From Sphingopyxis sp. TUF1 (GTDB lineage Bacteria; Pseudomonadota; Alphaproteobacteria; Sphingomonadales; Sphingomonadaceae), in contig NZ_CP144683.1 in the NCBI RefSeq assembly GCF_036687315.1, forward strand, positions 930,001 to 994,000: a stretch of 64,000 nucleotides of DNA, given 5' to 3'. The notes beneath the pieces were generated by a model. It was given only the letters and a program-made list of their open reading frames with translations. It did no database searches and was not told the origin of the DNA. Every line of letters starts with the position of its first letter. Within the stretch, counting starts at the first letter, position 1. The position numbers and the translations under genes are program-made. Shown here one piece after another: positions 1 through 9,183 of the stretch.

Positions 1-1715
1 GGACAATCGCCATGGAGCGCGCTGAAGCCCGCGCTTTTCATATCCACGGCAATCGTCGCCGACACCGGGGCCGCAGACGTATTGAAGGCGAGCAGCACCT
101 CGCGCCCCGTGTCGGGGTCGAAACGCGACACCGCGAGCAGGCCGGGCTTATCGGAAAAGGTGCGCAGCTTTGTCGCGCCGCGTGTCAGCGCCGGCGTGTC
201 GCGGCGGATCGCCGCGAGCGCCGCGATATGCCGATAGAGCGGGTGCGCGGTGTCGAAATTGGCGTCGGCGGTGGTCGCATCGGTGCCGATGAGGTCATTG
301 TCGTTATAGACCGCTACCTTTGACGCGAACATATTCTCGCGCGCGAGCTGGTCGTGGCCGTCGGAGACGAAGCCCTGCTCGTCGCCATAATAGATGGTCG
401 GCACTCCGCGCAGCGTCAGCAGCATCGAATGGCCGAGCATCGTCCGCGCAAGCAGCTCGGCGTCGTCGGCTTGCGGGTTCGCCTGTTTCACGAACATCGC
501 GAAGCGGCCCATGTCGTGATTGCCGAGGAAGGTCGGCAGCTGGAGCGCGGCGTCGGCGCCGCCCTTGTACAGCACATCGCCGTCGAACAGGCGCGCGAAC
601 AGGTCGGTGCCCTTCGTGCCGCTCACGCTGTCGATCACCGCGCGCGCGAAGCTGAAATCGAGCACCGACGGCAGGCCCGCGCTATGCGTATAGGCGGCGA
701 GCGACCCCGGATCGACGCCGTCGATATAGACTTCGCCGAAAATGTGAAAATTGGGGATGCCGCGCGCCTTCGCCCGCGCCTGCATCGCAGGGACGAAGGC
801 TTGCCAGAATTCGGGGTTCACATGCTTGGCGGTGTCGATGCGGAAGCCGTCGATGCCAAATTCGTCGATCCAGCGGCCAAAGATGTCGATGAAGCCCTGC
901 ACCACGCGCGGATTTTCGGTCGCCAGATCGTCGAGCCCGGCAAAATCGCCATAGAACGCGGATTCGCCAACCCAGTCGCTGTTGCCGCGGTTGTGGTAAT
1001 AGATCGGGTCGTTGAGCCATGCCGGCACCTTCACCCGCTCCTCGCCCTTGGGCACCACGGGCGTATAGGCGAAGGACGGGTCGGTCAGCTTCGCCCAGTT
1101 TTCCGGCGTCGCGACATGATCGCCCGCAAAACCGGGGTTGATCGCCGGACCATCGACGCCCCCGCGGCGCGACCAGGAATAGTCGGCGAGGCTGCGGTAA
1201 CGAAAATCCTCCGCCGCGCCTTCCTTGTATGTAATGACGTCGGCGGTGTGGTTGGCGATGATGTCCATATAGACCTTCATCCCGCGGGCGTGCGCCGCGT
1301 CGACGAAGGCCTTGAACTCCGCATTGGTGCCGAAATGCGGATCGACCTGGGTGAAGTCGGTCACCCAATAGCCGTGATAGCCCGCGCTCTCCTGCCCCGG
1401 CGCGCCCTGCACCGGCTTGTTCTTGAAAATCGGCGCAAACCAGATCGCCGTGGCGCCGAGCCCCTGGATATAATCGAGCCGCTTCGTCAGGCCCGCGAGG
1501 TCGCCGCCGTGGAAAAAGCCCTTGTCCGTGGGGTCGTAGCCGGTGGCGAGACGATCACCCTTGAGGCCGCCGCGATCGTTCTTCGGGTTGCCATTTTCGA
1601 AGCGGTCGGGGAGGACGAAATAGATCACCTCGTCCCCGGGCGGCCGCTGCCGATAGTCGGCGGCGGGCGCGGCCCCCGCCATGCTCAGCGCGATGATCGA
1701 TGCGAGCAAGCTCAT
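1..1715 (-). CDS. GH13 alpha-amylase family protein (3' end outside window)
   Basis: Secreted or periplasmic glycoside hydrolase that would cut alpha-1,4-glucans. Translation from the ATG at 1715 gives a short signal peptide (about residues 1-19, ending AGAAPAA) and then a GH13 barrel. The family regions are visible: DIIANHTADV near residue 151, GFRIDTAKHV with the nucleophile Asp, FHIFGEVY with the acid/base Glu, and FLGNHDMGRF with the transition-state Asp. The start overlaps the halogenase stop by 4 bases, so the two genes are probably co-translated in the maltodextrin operon. The reading frame is still open at base 1, so the C-terminal domain is not seen. Exact specificity (amylase, cyclomaltodextrinase or neopullulanase) cannot be told. 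Confidence 0.9.
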   Translation of the reverse strand, partial: MSLLASIIALSMAGAAPAADYRQRPPGDEVIYFVLPDRFENGNPKNDRGGLKGDRLATGYDPTDKGFFHGGDLAGLTKRLDYIQGLGATAIWFAPIFKNKPVQGAPGQESAGYHGYWVTDFTQVDPHFGTNAEFKAFVDAAHARGMKVYMDIIANHTADVITYKEGAAEDFRYRSLADYSWSRRGGVDGPAINPGFAGDHVATPENWAKLTDPSFAYTPVVPKGEERVKVPAWLNDPIYYHNRGNSDWVGESAFYGDFAGLDDLATENPRVVQGFIDIFGRWIDEFGIDGFRIDTAKHVNPEFWQAFVPAMQARAKARGIPNFHIFGEVYIDGVDPGSLAAYTHSAGLPSVLDFSFARAVIDSVSGTKGTDLFARLFDGDVLYKGGADAALQLPTFLGNHDMGRFAMFVKQANPQADDAELLARTMLGHSMLLTLRGVPTIYYGDEQGFVSDGHDQLARENMFASKVAVYNDNDLIGTDATTADANFDTAHPLYRHIAALAAIRRDTPALTRGATKLRTFSDKPGLLAVSRFDPDTGREVLLAFNTSAAPVSATIAVDMKSAGFSALHGDC

Positions 1716-3229
1716 GCGGGCACTCCTGCCGCGCAATGCTGCGCGATGAAATCCTGTTGAGTGGGAAGATGCGAAGCGGTGCGCGCGACGATCGTTTCGA
1801 TGTCGGCGAAAAAGCCCGCCAGTTCGTCGCGCGTCAGCTGATCGGCCATCGGGTGATAGCCCCGCGGCGTCACATGCTGCCCCGTCATGACCTGAAACCA
1901 GCCGATCTCGACAAACAGCTCGTCGCTTTCGCGCACGATCTGTCCCTGGCTGCGGAACAGCTCGATCTTTTGCGCGAGCGTGTCGGGAATGCCCATCTCG
2001 CGGCAACGGATCCAGAAAGGCGAATCGGTGCGCTGGTTCGCGTGATAATGTAGGATCACGAAATCGCGGATGCGTTCGTAATCGAAGCGGACGCGGCGGT
2101 TGTAGGCGTCGATATTGACGCGATCGAAATCGCGATCGGGGAAATGCGCGATCAGCTTGGCGATGCCGTTCTGGATCAGATGGATGCTGGTCGATTCGAG
2201 CGGTTCGAGAAAGCCCGAGGCGAGCCCCAGCGCGATGACGTTCGCATTCCAGGCCCGACGCCGCATCCCGGTGCGGAAGCACAGCGTCCGGGGTTCGGCG
2301 AGCGCGCGTCCCTCGATATTCGCGAGCAATACGGCGGTGGCCTCATCCTCGCTGATGAAATCGCTGCAAAAGACATGGCCGTTGCCCGTGCGGTGCTGGA
2401 GCGGGATGCGCCATTGCCAGCCGGCGCGATGCGCGATCGCCTGCGTATAGGGGCGCGGCGGACCGGCATTTTCGCTGGGCACCGCAATCGCCCGGTCGCA
2501 GGGAAGCCAGTGCGTCCAGTCCTCAAAGCCGGTTTCGAGCGCTTCCTCGATCAGCAACGCGCGGAAGCCGGAGCAGTCGATGAAAAGCTCGCCCTCGATC
2601 GCCTCGCCATTTTCGAGCACGACCGCCTCGACATGGTCGCTCCCGCCATTTCGCCGGACCGTCGCGATCTTGCCCTCGGTGCGCCGGACCCCCGCCGCTT
2701 CGGCGACCTTGCGCAGATAGGCGGCGTAGAGCGCGGCATCGAAATGAAAGGCATAGGCGATGCCGTCGAGACTGGTATCGGGAATCCGCGGCAATCGCGC
2801 GAAGCGGTTCTGGCGGCCCGCGGTTTCGCCCAGCGAATAGCCGCCCAACCGCCCCGCGACGCCCTCCGCGCGGCCGCGCAGCCAATATTGCTGGAACGGC
2901 AACATGCCGAGACTGCGGCCGATCTGGCCAAAGGCGTGCATGTAAACGTCGCCGATCCGGCCCCAGTCGTGAAACTGGATGCCGAGCTTGAACGTCCCCT
3001 GCGTTTCGCGGACGAATTCATCCTCATCGATACCGACAAGCGCGTTGAACAGGCGGATCGCGGGGATTGTCGCCTCACCGACGCCGACCGTTCCGATCGC
3101 ATCGCTTTCGACCAGCCGGATCGACAGATTTTCCATCGTCCGCGACAGCGCCGCAGCGGCCATCCAGCCCGCGGTCCCGCCGCCGACGATGACGACCTTC
3201 GTGATGCGGCTATCGCCCACCCTGTTCAT
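1712..3229 (-). CDS. tryptophan halogenase family flavoprotein
   Basis: FADH2-dependent halogenase-like protein of 505 residues. The N-terminus carries the FAD motif GGGTAGW and the family signature WQWRIPL is present mid-protein. Residues matching the catalytic Lys (in TFKLGIQF) and Glu (in EPLESTSIH) of characterised tryptophan halogenases are kept, so it may be active. The start at 3229 (MNRVGDSRITK) places the FAD motif about 15 residues in; an upstream ATG would add 21 residues of poor quality. It lies between a TonB receptor and an amylase. Members of this family often accompany TonB receptors in sphingomonads and xanthomonads, but the natural substrate in such clusters is unclear. The role here is not known. 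Confidence 0.85.
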   Translation of the reverse strand: MNRVGDSRITKVVIVGGGTAGWMAAAALSRTMENLSIRLVESDAIGTVGVGEATIPAIRLFNALVGIDEDEFVRETQGTFKLGIQFHDWGRIGDVYMHAFGQIGRSLGMLPFQQYWLRGRAEGVAGRLGGYSLGETAGRQNRFARLPRIPDTSLDGIAYAFHFDAALYAAYLRKVAEAAGVRRTEGKIATVRRNGGSDHVEAVVLENGEAIEGELFIDCSGFRALLIEEALETGFEDWTHWLPCDRAIAVPSENAGPPRPYTQAIAHRAGWQWRIPLQHRTGNGHVFCSDFISEDEATAVLLANIEGRALAEPRTLCFRTGMRRRAWNANVIALGLASGFLEPLESTSIHLIQNGIAKLIAHFPDRDFDRVNIDAYNRRVRFDYERIRDFVILHYHANQRTDSPFWIRCREMGIPDTLAQKIELFRSQGQIVRESDELFVEIGWFQVMTGQHVTPRGYHPMADQLTRDELAGFFADIETIVARTASHLPTQQDFIAQHCAAGVPA

Positions 3230-3308
3230 TCCTCTCGTTCGGCGACGGCGGAACAGGTCCGTCCGCGCTTGCACGCAGGCCGGCGTTGCCACCGGCCCGC
3301 GCGCCAGC

Positions 3309-6056
3309 TCAGAACTTGTATGTGATCCCCGCCATGAAGTTGCGACCGTAATTCTGATAGTCGCGGATCTGGCGGGGATCGTCGTTGTAATAGGTCACGA
3401 ACGGCTCGTTCGTCAGGTTCGACGCCTGGAGCAGAATGCCCAGTCCTTCGAGCGTACCGCTCTGGAACGTATAGCCGATCTGGGCGTCGACGACGAACTC
3501 GCTCTTGGCCATGAACATGTCGCGCGCGAGGCTGATCGTCGATACTTCGGCGAGGAATTTCGAGCGGTAACGACCCGATGCGCGGACCTGGAACCCGTCC
3601 TTTTCAAAGTAAGCCGTGCCGTTCACGACCCATTTAGACAGACCGGGCATCGAAATCGGATCCTCGCCGCCTTCGCGCACGCGGCTCTTGGTGAATGAGG
3701 CGCTGCCGAGCACGCCGAAACCGTCGAGCGACTGGCTGAAGTTCGCGAAAGGCAGGGAGAAGGACGCCTCTGCGCCATAGACGCGGCCCGCATTGCCGTT
3801 CAGCCATTGCTTGCTGAGCCCTGCGCGCGTGCCAACGGTCCCGCCGTCGGGAACTTCGAAGTCGGAGAAGTCGAAGGGGTTGATCTGGCGATAAATGTAA
3901 TTCTCGAGATATTTGTAGAAGCCGCCGATCGAGACATAGCCGCCCTGCCCGAAATATTTTTCGAGTCCGACATCGATCGTGTCCGCCATCAGCGGCCGCA
4001 GCTTCGCATTGCCAAGGTCGAGCGACCAGGGTGACGCGTTAACGTCGGTGTTGTTGCGCTTCGCCGTGTCGAAATTGACGCCGCCGCCGGGTTTCAGCTG
4101 ATCCATGCGCGCACGCGCGAGCATCCGGGCCGCACCGAAGCGCAGGAAGGTATTGTCGGCGAATTCGACCGACAGGTTGATGCTCGGCAGGATGTCGGTG
4201 TATTTGTCGCCATCGGTGACCGGCGTCGTCTGCGTGACGCCGCCGACGACCTGGCCATAGAAGCTCGACCCTTCCTGATCCGAATGGACGATCTGGACGC
4301 CGACGTTGCCGCGGATCGGCGTGCTGCCCGCATCGGCGTCGAAATTCGCCTGGATGAAGCCGGTGAGCACCTTTTCGCGGATCGTATAGTCGTTGAAAAC
4401 GCGCGCCGGGTCGAAGCCGGCCGCATCGGTCAGCACATAATTGCCGTCATTGTAGAAGCGCCAGCTGTCGAACGCGACCATGCCGGGAATGCCGATAAAG
4501 TCCAGCGACACCGGATCGTAAAGATACTCGGCGGGAACCGGCGTATCGGCCGGATAATTTTCGCTCGTCAGCACGAAGCCGCGATCGTCGAGGCTTTTCT
4601 TGCGATCCGAATAATTGGCGCCGACGCGAAGGCTGCTGATGACGCCGTCGAGTTCCTGCGTCGCCTGCAGGCGCAGCGATTTCAGCTCGTCCTTGATCCG
4701 CGGCGTGTTGACGAAGCCGTCCTGGCAATTGGGCACCGCGCCGCCGCAGCTGTTCCAGCCCTGCGGATCGGTGATGACGAAGAGATTGGGGTCGGCATAG
4801 TCGAGCGACGGATCGAAAATAATCCCGCCCTTCTTGCGCAGCGTAAAGCCCAGCGCGGTTTCGCGCGCGCCGGCATTCTGACCGCGGCCGGTGCCCAGAT
4901 AGATTTCGAGATTTTCCTCGGTCTTCTTGATCCGCGAATAGCCAAGGTCGAGTTCGAGCGTCAGCCTGTCATTGGGTTTGAACTGGCTGTTCCACCCGCC
5001 CGCGATGATCGTCGCGGTGCGGTGAACGACGTCGTTGCGCATCACCGCTTCGGTGCCGGTCCATGTGCCCGACGTCACCAGGCCGTCTTCGATGGTGAAA
5101 TCGGGTTGCAGCGTCGAATTGCCCCAGGCTAGCGGGAACTCGATGCCGCGCAGCCGCTGTTCGTCCTTGAATTTCGACCAATAGCCGTCGAGCGTCATGT
5201 GGAACCGGTCGCTGGGCTGCCATTCGACGACCGCCATCACGCCGTCGCGCTTGAGCTCGTTCGACTTCACATAGGGCTTGGCTCCGCCGATGAGGAAAGC
5301 CGAGTTGGTTCCATCGGTGACCTCGGGATAACCCCATGCGTTGAAGCGCTCCTCGGCGGTCGGCGACTGCATCCGCGCATAGCCGATCGCCCAGCCGAGC
5401 GTGCCATCGGCATTCTGGTCAATATAGGATATATTGGCGCGATAGCCCTTGTCCGAAATATCGGGATTAAGCTTGCCCAGATCGTTGATTTCGAAACGGG
5501 CGCCGGCCGCGATCGTGCGTTTGCCATGCGCGAGCGGGCGCACCGTACGCATGTCGATCGTGCCGCCCAGCGCCTGTCCGATCAGCGATGCGTCGGGGGT
5601 TTTATAAACGATCGCACCGTTCAGCAATTCGGACGGATATTGGTCGAGCTCGACGCCGCGATTGTTGCTCGCCGACACCTGTTCGCGGCCGTTCAGAAGC
5701 GTCGTGGTGAAATCGGGCGCAAGACCGCGGATCGACACCACATTGGCGCGGCCGTCGAGGCGCTGCGTCGCGAGACCCGGCAGACGCGAGAGCGATTCGG
5801 CGATCGAAAGGTCGGGCAGCTTGCCGATGTCTTCGGCCGAGACGACCTCGACGATCGAGGTGCTGTTCTTTTTCGCCTGAACCGAATTGTTGATCGCGCC
5901 GCGAATACCGCTGACGACGATTTCGTCCTCGGCGCCCGCGTCGGCAGCGACGGGATCGGTGTCCTGCGCCATGGCGGCGACGGGCAGGAAGGCGGTGAAG
6001 GCAACGCCCATCGCGATGGCGCTGGCGCTGCGGCGGAGGCTGGCTGGCATGGTCAT
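3309..6056 (-). CDS. TonB-dependent outer-membrane receptor, probably for maltodextrin
   Basis: Outer-membrane active transporter of 915 residues. The start at 6056 gives a clean signal peptide ending AAMAQ and has an AGGGGAAT ribosome site; the longer open frame upstream is not needed. After the signal come a DEIVVSG-type TonB-box region, a plug domain (KLPDLSIAESLSRLPG, then SIRGLAPDF) and a long beta-barrel ending in a terminal Phe (NFMAGITYKF). Linkage to a GH13 amylase, LacI regulator and sugar MFS carrier points to a maltose/maltodextrin substrate, as in the Caulobacter mal locus. A palindromic operator lies at its predicted transcription start. The substrate is inferred from context. 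Confidence 0.9.
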   Translation of the reverse strand: MTMPASLRRSASAIAMGVAFTAFLPVAAMAQDTDPVAADAGAEDEIVVSGIRGAINNSVQAKKNSTSIVEVVSAEDIGKLPDLSIAESLSRLPGLATQRLDGRANVVSIRGLAPDFTTTLLNGREQVSASNNRGVELDQYPSELLNGAIVYKTPDASLIGQALGGTIDMRTVRPLAHGKRTIAAGARFEINDLGKLNPDISDKGYRANISYIDQNADGTLGWAIGYARMQSPTAEERFNAWGYPEVTDGTNSAFLIGGAKPYVKSNELKRDGVMAVVEWQPSDRFHMTLDGYWSKFKDEQRLRGIEFPLAWGNSTLQPDFTIEDGLVTSGTWTGTEAVMRNDVVHRTATIIAGGWNSQFKPNDRLTLELDLGYSRIKKTEENLEIYLGTGRGQNAGARETALGFTLRKKGGIIFDPSLDYADPNLFVITDPQGWNSCGGAVPNCQDGFVNTPRIKDELKSLRLQATQELDGVISSLRVGANYSDRKKSLDDRGFVLTSENYPADTPVPAEYLYDPVSLDFIGIPGMVAFDSWRFYNDGNYVLTDAAGFDPARVFNDYTIREKVLTGFIQANFDADAGSTPIRGNVGVQIVHSDQEGSSFYGQVVGGVTQTTPVTDGDKYTDILPSINLSVEFADNTFLRFGAARMLARARMDQLKPGGGVNFDTAKRNNTDVNASPWSLDLGNAKLRPLMADTIDVGLEKYFGQGGYVSIGGFYKYLENYIYRQINPFDFSDFEVPDGGTVGTRAGLSKQWLNGNAGRVYGAEASFSLPFANFSQSLDGFGVLGSASFTKSRVREGGEDPISMPGLSKWVVNGTAYFEKDGFQVRASGRYRSKFLAEVSTISLARDMFMAKSEFVVDAQIGYTFQSGTLEGLGILLQASNLTNEPFVTYYNDDPRQIRDYQNYGRNFMAGITYKF

Positions 6057-6197
6057 AGTGATTCCCCTGGTACAGACGGGCGTCGATGACCGCGCATCGG
6101 ACCGGGGACGGGATCGTCCTTCAGCTTCCTCTCCGACGCGTGGGCTTGACCCATCTTGAGCCTCGCAATTGAAACCAATCGCGCCGTGCCGCCATAG

Positions 6198-6215
6198 GGT
6201 ATACGTATACGCATA
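6198..6215. promoter_or_regulatory. candidate LacI-family operator for the TonB receptor operon
   Basis: The core GTATACGTATAC at 6199-6210 is a perfect 12-bp palindrome. Read on the minus strand, the 18-bp site TATGCGTATACGTATACC matches 16 of 18 positions with a second site upstream of the MFS gene (7571-7588). It falls about where the minus-strand transcript should start, just past the predicted -10 box, as expected for a repressor site. Confidence 0.65.
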
Positions 6216-6242
6216 ATATGCGGAAGAAGCGCTTGTCGCCAA
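6213..6242 (-). promoter_or_regulatory. predicted sigma70-type promoter of the TonB receptor operon
   Basis: On the minus strand a -35 TTGGCG (6242-6237) and a -10 TATTAT (6218-6213) are separated by 18 bases. The start of transcription would fall near 6206, inside the palindromic operator. The leader to the ATG at 6056 is about 150 bases. Confidence 0.5.
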
Positions 6243-6362
6243 AATGTCACAGCGACGATGCCGCTGCCGCGCCGGTCCGCCAAGCCATTGCGCCGTCCCG
6301 GCCAGCCGCTAAATCATGCGCAACAGACGGCCGCCACCGGGCGGCCGTGGCAGGAGAGGAAC

Positions 6363-7397
6363 ATGGGGCGTCCGCCCTCCGCCAAGCCGACCAGTTTCGA
6401 CATCGCCTATCTGGCGGGTGTGTCGCAGCCCACCGTGTCGCGCGCGCTGCGCGGCAGCAAATCGGTGAGCGCCGCGACGCGCGCGAACATCGAACGCATC
6501 GCGCGAGAGCTCAACTATACGGTCGACAAGAACGCCTCGAGCCTGCGGTCGCAGCGCACGCACACGCTCGCCCTGCTCTTTTTCGAGGATCCCACGCCCG
6601 ACGAATCGATGATCAACCCCTTTTTCCTGTCGATGCTGGGGTCGATCACGCGCCAATGCGCGCTGCGCGGTTATGATCTGCTCATCAGTTTCCAGCAGAT
6701 GCACAACGACTGGCACGTCGCCTATCAGGACAGCCACCGGTCGGACGGCATCATCCTGCTGGGCTATGGCGACTATCAGCTTTACCGCGAAAAGCTGGAA
6801 CATCTGGTCGAGATGGACACGAAATTCGTGCGCTGGGGATCGGTGTCAAAGGGCGACATCGGCCTGACCGTCGGGTCGGACAATATCGGCGCGGGCGAGC
6901 AGGCGGGCGCACACCTGATCGAGATCGGGCGGCGGCATATCGCCTTCCTGGGCGACGCATCGGATCACGCGCCCGAGTTTCACGATCGCTATCGCGGGCT
7001 TTGCCAAGCCATGCGCGCTGCGGGGATCGAACCCGACCCCGCGCTGCAGCGCGATGCCGTGTCGTCGGAAGCGTCGGGCTATGCCGCGGCGACCTCGCTG
7101 CTGGCGGGCGGCGCGCGCTTCGACGCGATCTTTGCCGCGAGCGACCTGATTGCGATCGGCGCGATGCGCGCGCTCGCCGAAGCGAGGATGGCGATGCCGC
7201 AGGACGTCGCGATCATCGGCTTCGACGACATCCCCGCCGCCAACCTGACCTCACCGACGCTGACGACGGTGATGCAGGACATGAAAGGCGCGGGCGAGCT
7301 GCTTGTCGATGCGCTGCTCCGCCGCATCGACGGCGAGGACGCCGAGCGGCGGGTTTTGCCGACGCGGCTGGTGAAGAGGCAGAGCACGGCGGTTTGA
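6363..7397 (+). CDS. LacI family transcriptional regulator
   Basis: DNA-binding repressor of 344 residues. The LacI helix-turn-helix is at residues 12-55 (TSFDIAYLAGVSQPTVSRAL) and is followed by a periplasmic-binding-protein-like effector domain, with the typical IIGFDDIPAANLTSPTLTTV stretch near the C-terminus (split here by family convention). The start at 6363 is supported by a strong AGGAGAGG ribosome site; the open frame extends 35 codons further upstream without such a site. It is divergent from the TonB receptor operon and upstream of the MFS carrier, and both flanking promoter regions hold a similar palindrome, so it probably represses both when the sugar is absent. Confidence 0.92.
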   Translation: MGRPPSAKPTSFDIAYLAGVSQPTVSRALRGSKSVSAATRANIERIARELNYTVDKNASSLRSQRTHTLALLFFEDPTPDESMINPFFLSMLGSITRQCALRGYDLLISFQQMHNDWHVAYQDSHRSDGIILLGYGDYQLYREKLEHLVEMDTKFVRWGSVSKGDIGLTVGSDNIGAGEQAGAHLIEIGRRHIAFLGDASDHAPEFHDRYRGLCQAMRAAGIEPDPALQRDAVSSEASGYAAATSLLAGGARFDAIFAASDLIAIGAMRALAEARMAMPQDVAIIGFDDIPAANLTSPTLTTVMQDMKGAGELLVDALLRRIDGEDAERRVLPTRLVKRQSTAV

Positions 7398-7421
7398 GGG
7401 GGGTCTGATGGGCGGGCATAA

Positions 7422-7557
7422 AATCCTCCCTGTCGCGCAGCGATGGGGAGGGGGACCGCTCGCAGCGAGTGGTGGAGGGGCCGCGACGGCGGTGCCAAAG
7501 CCCCTCCGTCAGCGCTTCGCGCTGCCACCTCCCCATGGCTTCGCCACAGGGAGGATT
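7422..7557 (+). repeat. long extragenic palindrome, family 1, copy 1
   Basis: About 136 bp bounded by AATCCTCCC and GGGAGGATT, with inner blocks of GGGGAGGGGGACCGC and GCTGCCACCTCCCCAT and a central pair of GGAGGGGC/GCCCCTCC arms. It lies between the LacI and MFS genes. Four further copies are at 19570, 37397, 40654 and 56740. Copies 1-3 share one orientation. Confidence 0.9.
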
Positions 7558-7570
7558 CATGGCCCTCACG

Positions 7571-7588
7571 TATTCGTATACGTAAACC
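7571..7588. promoter_or_regulatory. candidate LacI-family operator upstream of the MFS gene
   Basis: TATTCGTATACGTAAACC matches the minus-strand form of the operator at 6198-6215 in 16 of 18 positions. It is 82 bases before the MFS start codon and just beyond the family 1 palindrome, so it would give the carrier its own sugar-responsive promoter. Confidence 0.6.
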
Positions 7589-7670
7589 ACCAAGCCGCTT
7601 GCCCTGCCCGGTCCGCGCTGCAACACCGGCACGTCAGAAGCCGCGCGCGCGGCCCGACGGGGAGAGACGC

Positions 7671-9173
7671 ATGGACAAGCCGCGGCAGGGCTTTGCCGGC
7701 CTGTGGAACATCAGCTTTGGCTTTTTCGGCATCCAGATCGGCTTTGCGCTGCAAAATGCGAATATGAGCCGCATCTTCCAATCGCTTGGCGAGGACATCG
7801 AGCGGCTGCCCGGCCTGTGGGTCGCCGCGCCGCTGACCGGGCTGCTTGTCCAGCCGATCGTCGGGCATCTGAGCGACAAGACCTGGCTCGGCCGCCTCGG
7901 CCGGCGCCGTCCCTATTTTCTCGCGGGTGCGATCCTTGCCGCGATCGCGCTGTTCGCGATGCCCGAAAGCCCGGCCATCTGGTTCGCCGCGGCGATGCTG
8001 TGGCTGCTCGACGCCTCGCTCAATATTTCGATGGAGCCCTTCCGCGCCTTTGTCGGCGACATGCTGCGGAAGGACCAGCATAGCGCCGGCTATGCAGTGC
8101 AGACCGCGTTCATCGGCGCGGGCGCGGTCGTCGGATCGCTGTTTCCCGCGGCGATGGAGGCGATGGGCGTCGCCAATGTCGCGCCGCCCGGACAGATTCC
8201 CGACACCGTCAAATATGCCTTCTGGTTCGGCGGCGCCGCGCTGTTCCTGTCGGTGCTGTGGACGATCGTGACGACGCGCGAATATGATCCGGCGCAAATG
8301 GCAAGTTTTGCCGCGAGCGAGCCGGCGTCCGCGCCGCCGCCCGCGCACAATCTTGCCGACCGTGGCTTTGGCGCCGGCCTTGTCTGGATCGCCGCGGGCG
8401 CCGCGGTCGCCGCGGTCCAGCAGCATTTTGCGCTGCTGCGCGAGGTGCTGCTGCTCGGCGCGCTGCTCATCGCCTATGGGCTGGCGAACATCGCCGCCAT
8501 CATGCTGGCCCGACGCGGGCGGACGACCAACATACTGGCGAGCATCATCGGCGATTTCGCGGGAATGCCGCTGCTGATGAAGCGGCTTGCGCTCGTGCAA
8601 TTCTTCAGTTGGTCGGCGCTGTTCATCATGTGGATCAACACGACGCCGATCGTCGCGCAATATCATTATGGCGCGGTCGATGCCGCGAGCGCCGACTATC
8701 AGGCGGCGGCGAACTGGGTCGGCCAGCTGTTCGCCGTGTACAACGGCGTCGCCGCGGTGGCGGCGCTGACGCTGCTCCCCTGGCTTTCGCGGCGGCTGGG
8801 GCAGGCGCCGACGCATATGATCGGCCTTGGTTGCGGCGCGATCGGCTTTGCGAGCTTCTTCGTGCTGCGCGATCCGATGCTGCTGATCCTCAGCGAAATC
8901 TTCATCGGCATCTTCTGGGCCTCGGTGCTCGCGATGCCCTATGCGATCCTCGCATCGAGCCTGCCGCAGGCCAAGCTCGGCATCTATATGGGGCTGTTCA
9001 ACGTCTTCGTCGTGATCCCGCAGCTGCTCGTCGCGTCGCTGATGGGATCGGCGATGCAGGCGTTTTTCCCCGGCGAGCCCATCTACACGATGGCGTTCGC
9101 GGCGGCGACGCTGTTGCTCGCGATCGCAGCCATGGCGCGCATCGTCCCGATGCTTTCGCCCAAGCGCACCTGA
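7671..9173 (+). CDS. MFS sugar transporter (maltose/oligosaccharide carrier type)
   Basis: Inner-membrane symporter of 500 residues with about twelve hydrophobic segments. The loop 2-3 signature is present as GHLSDKTWLGRLGRRRPYF, typical of the SucX/GPH-like sugar carriers of sphingomonads and Caulobacter. The start at 7671 has a GGGAGAG ribosome site; longer frames upstream run into the repeat. It is the last gene of the maltodextrin locus and would carry into the cytoplasm the sugar brought over the outer membrane by the receptor and trimmed by the amylase. Maltose as substrate is inferred from the neighbours. Confidence 0.88.
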   Translation: MDKPRQGFAGLWNISFGFFGIQIGFALQNANMSRIFQSLGEDIERLPGLWVAAPLTGLLVQPIVGHLSDKTWLGRLGRRRPYFLAGAILAAIALFAMPESPAIWFAAAMLWLLDASLNISMEPFRAFVGDMLRKDQHSAGYAVQTAFIGAGAVVGSLFPAAMEAMGVANVAPPGQIPDTVKYAFWFGGAALFLSVLWTIVTTREYDPAQMASFAASEPASAPPPAHNLADRGFGAGLVWIAAGAAVAAVQQHFALLREVLLLGALLIAYGLANIAAIMLARRGRTTNILASIIGDFAGMPLLMKRLALVQFFSWSALFIMWINTTPIVAQYHYGAVDAASADYQAAANWVGQLFAVYNGVAAVAALTLLPWLSRRLGQAPTHMIGLGCGAIGFASFFVLRDPMLLILSEIFIGIFWASVLAMPYAILASSLPQAKLGIYMGLFNVFVVIPQLLVASLMGSAMQAFFPGEPIYTMAFAAATLLLAIAAMARIVPMLSPKRT

Positions 9174-9183
9174 GCCGGCGAGG

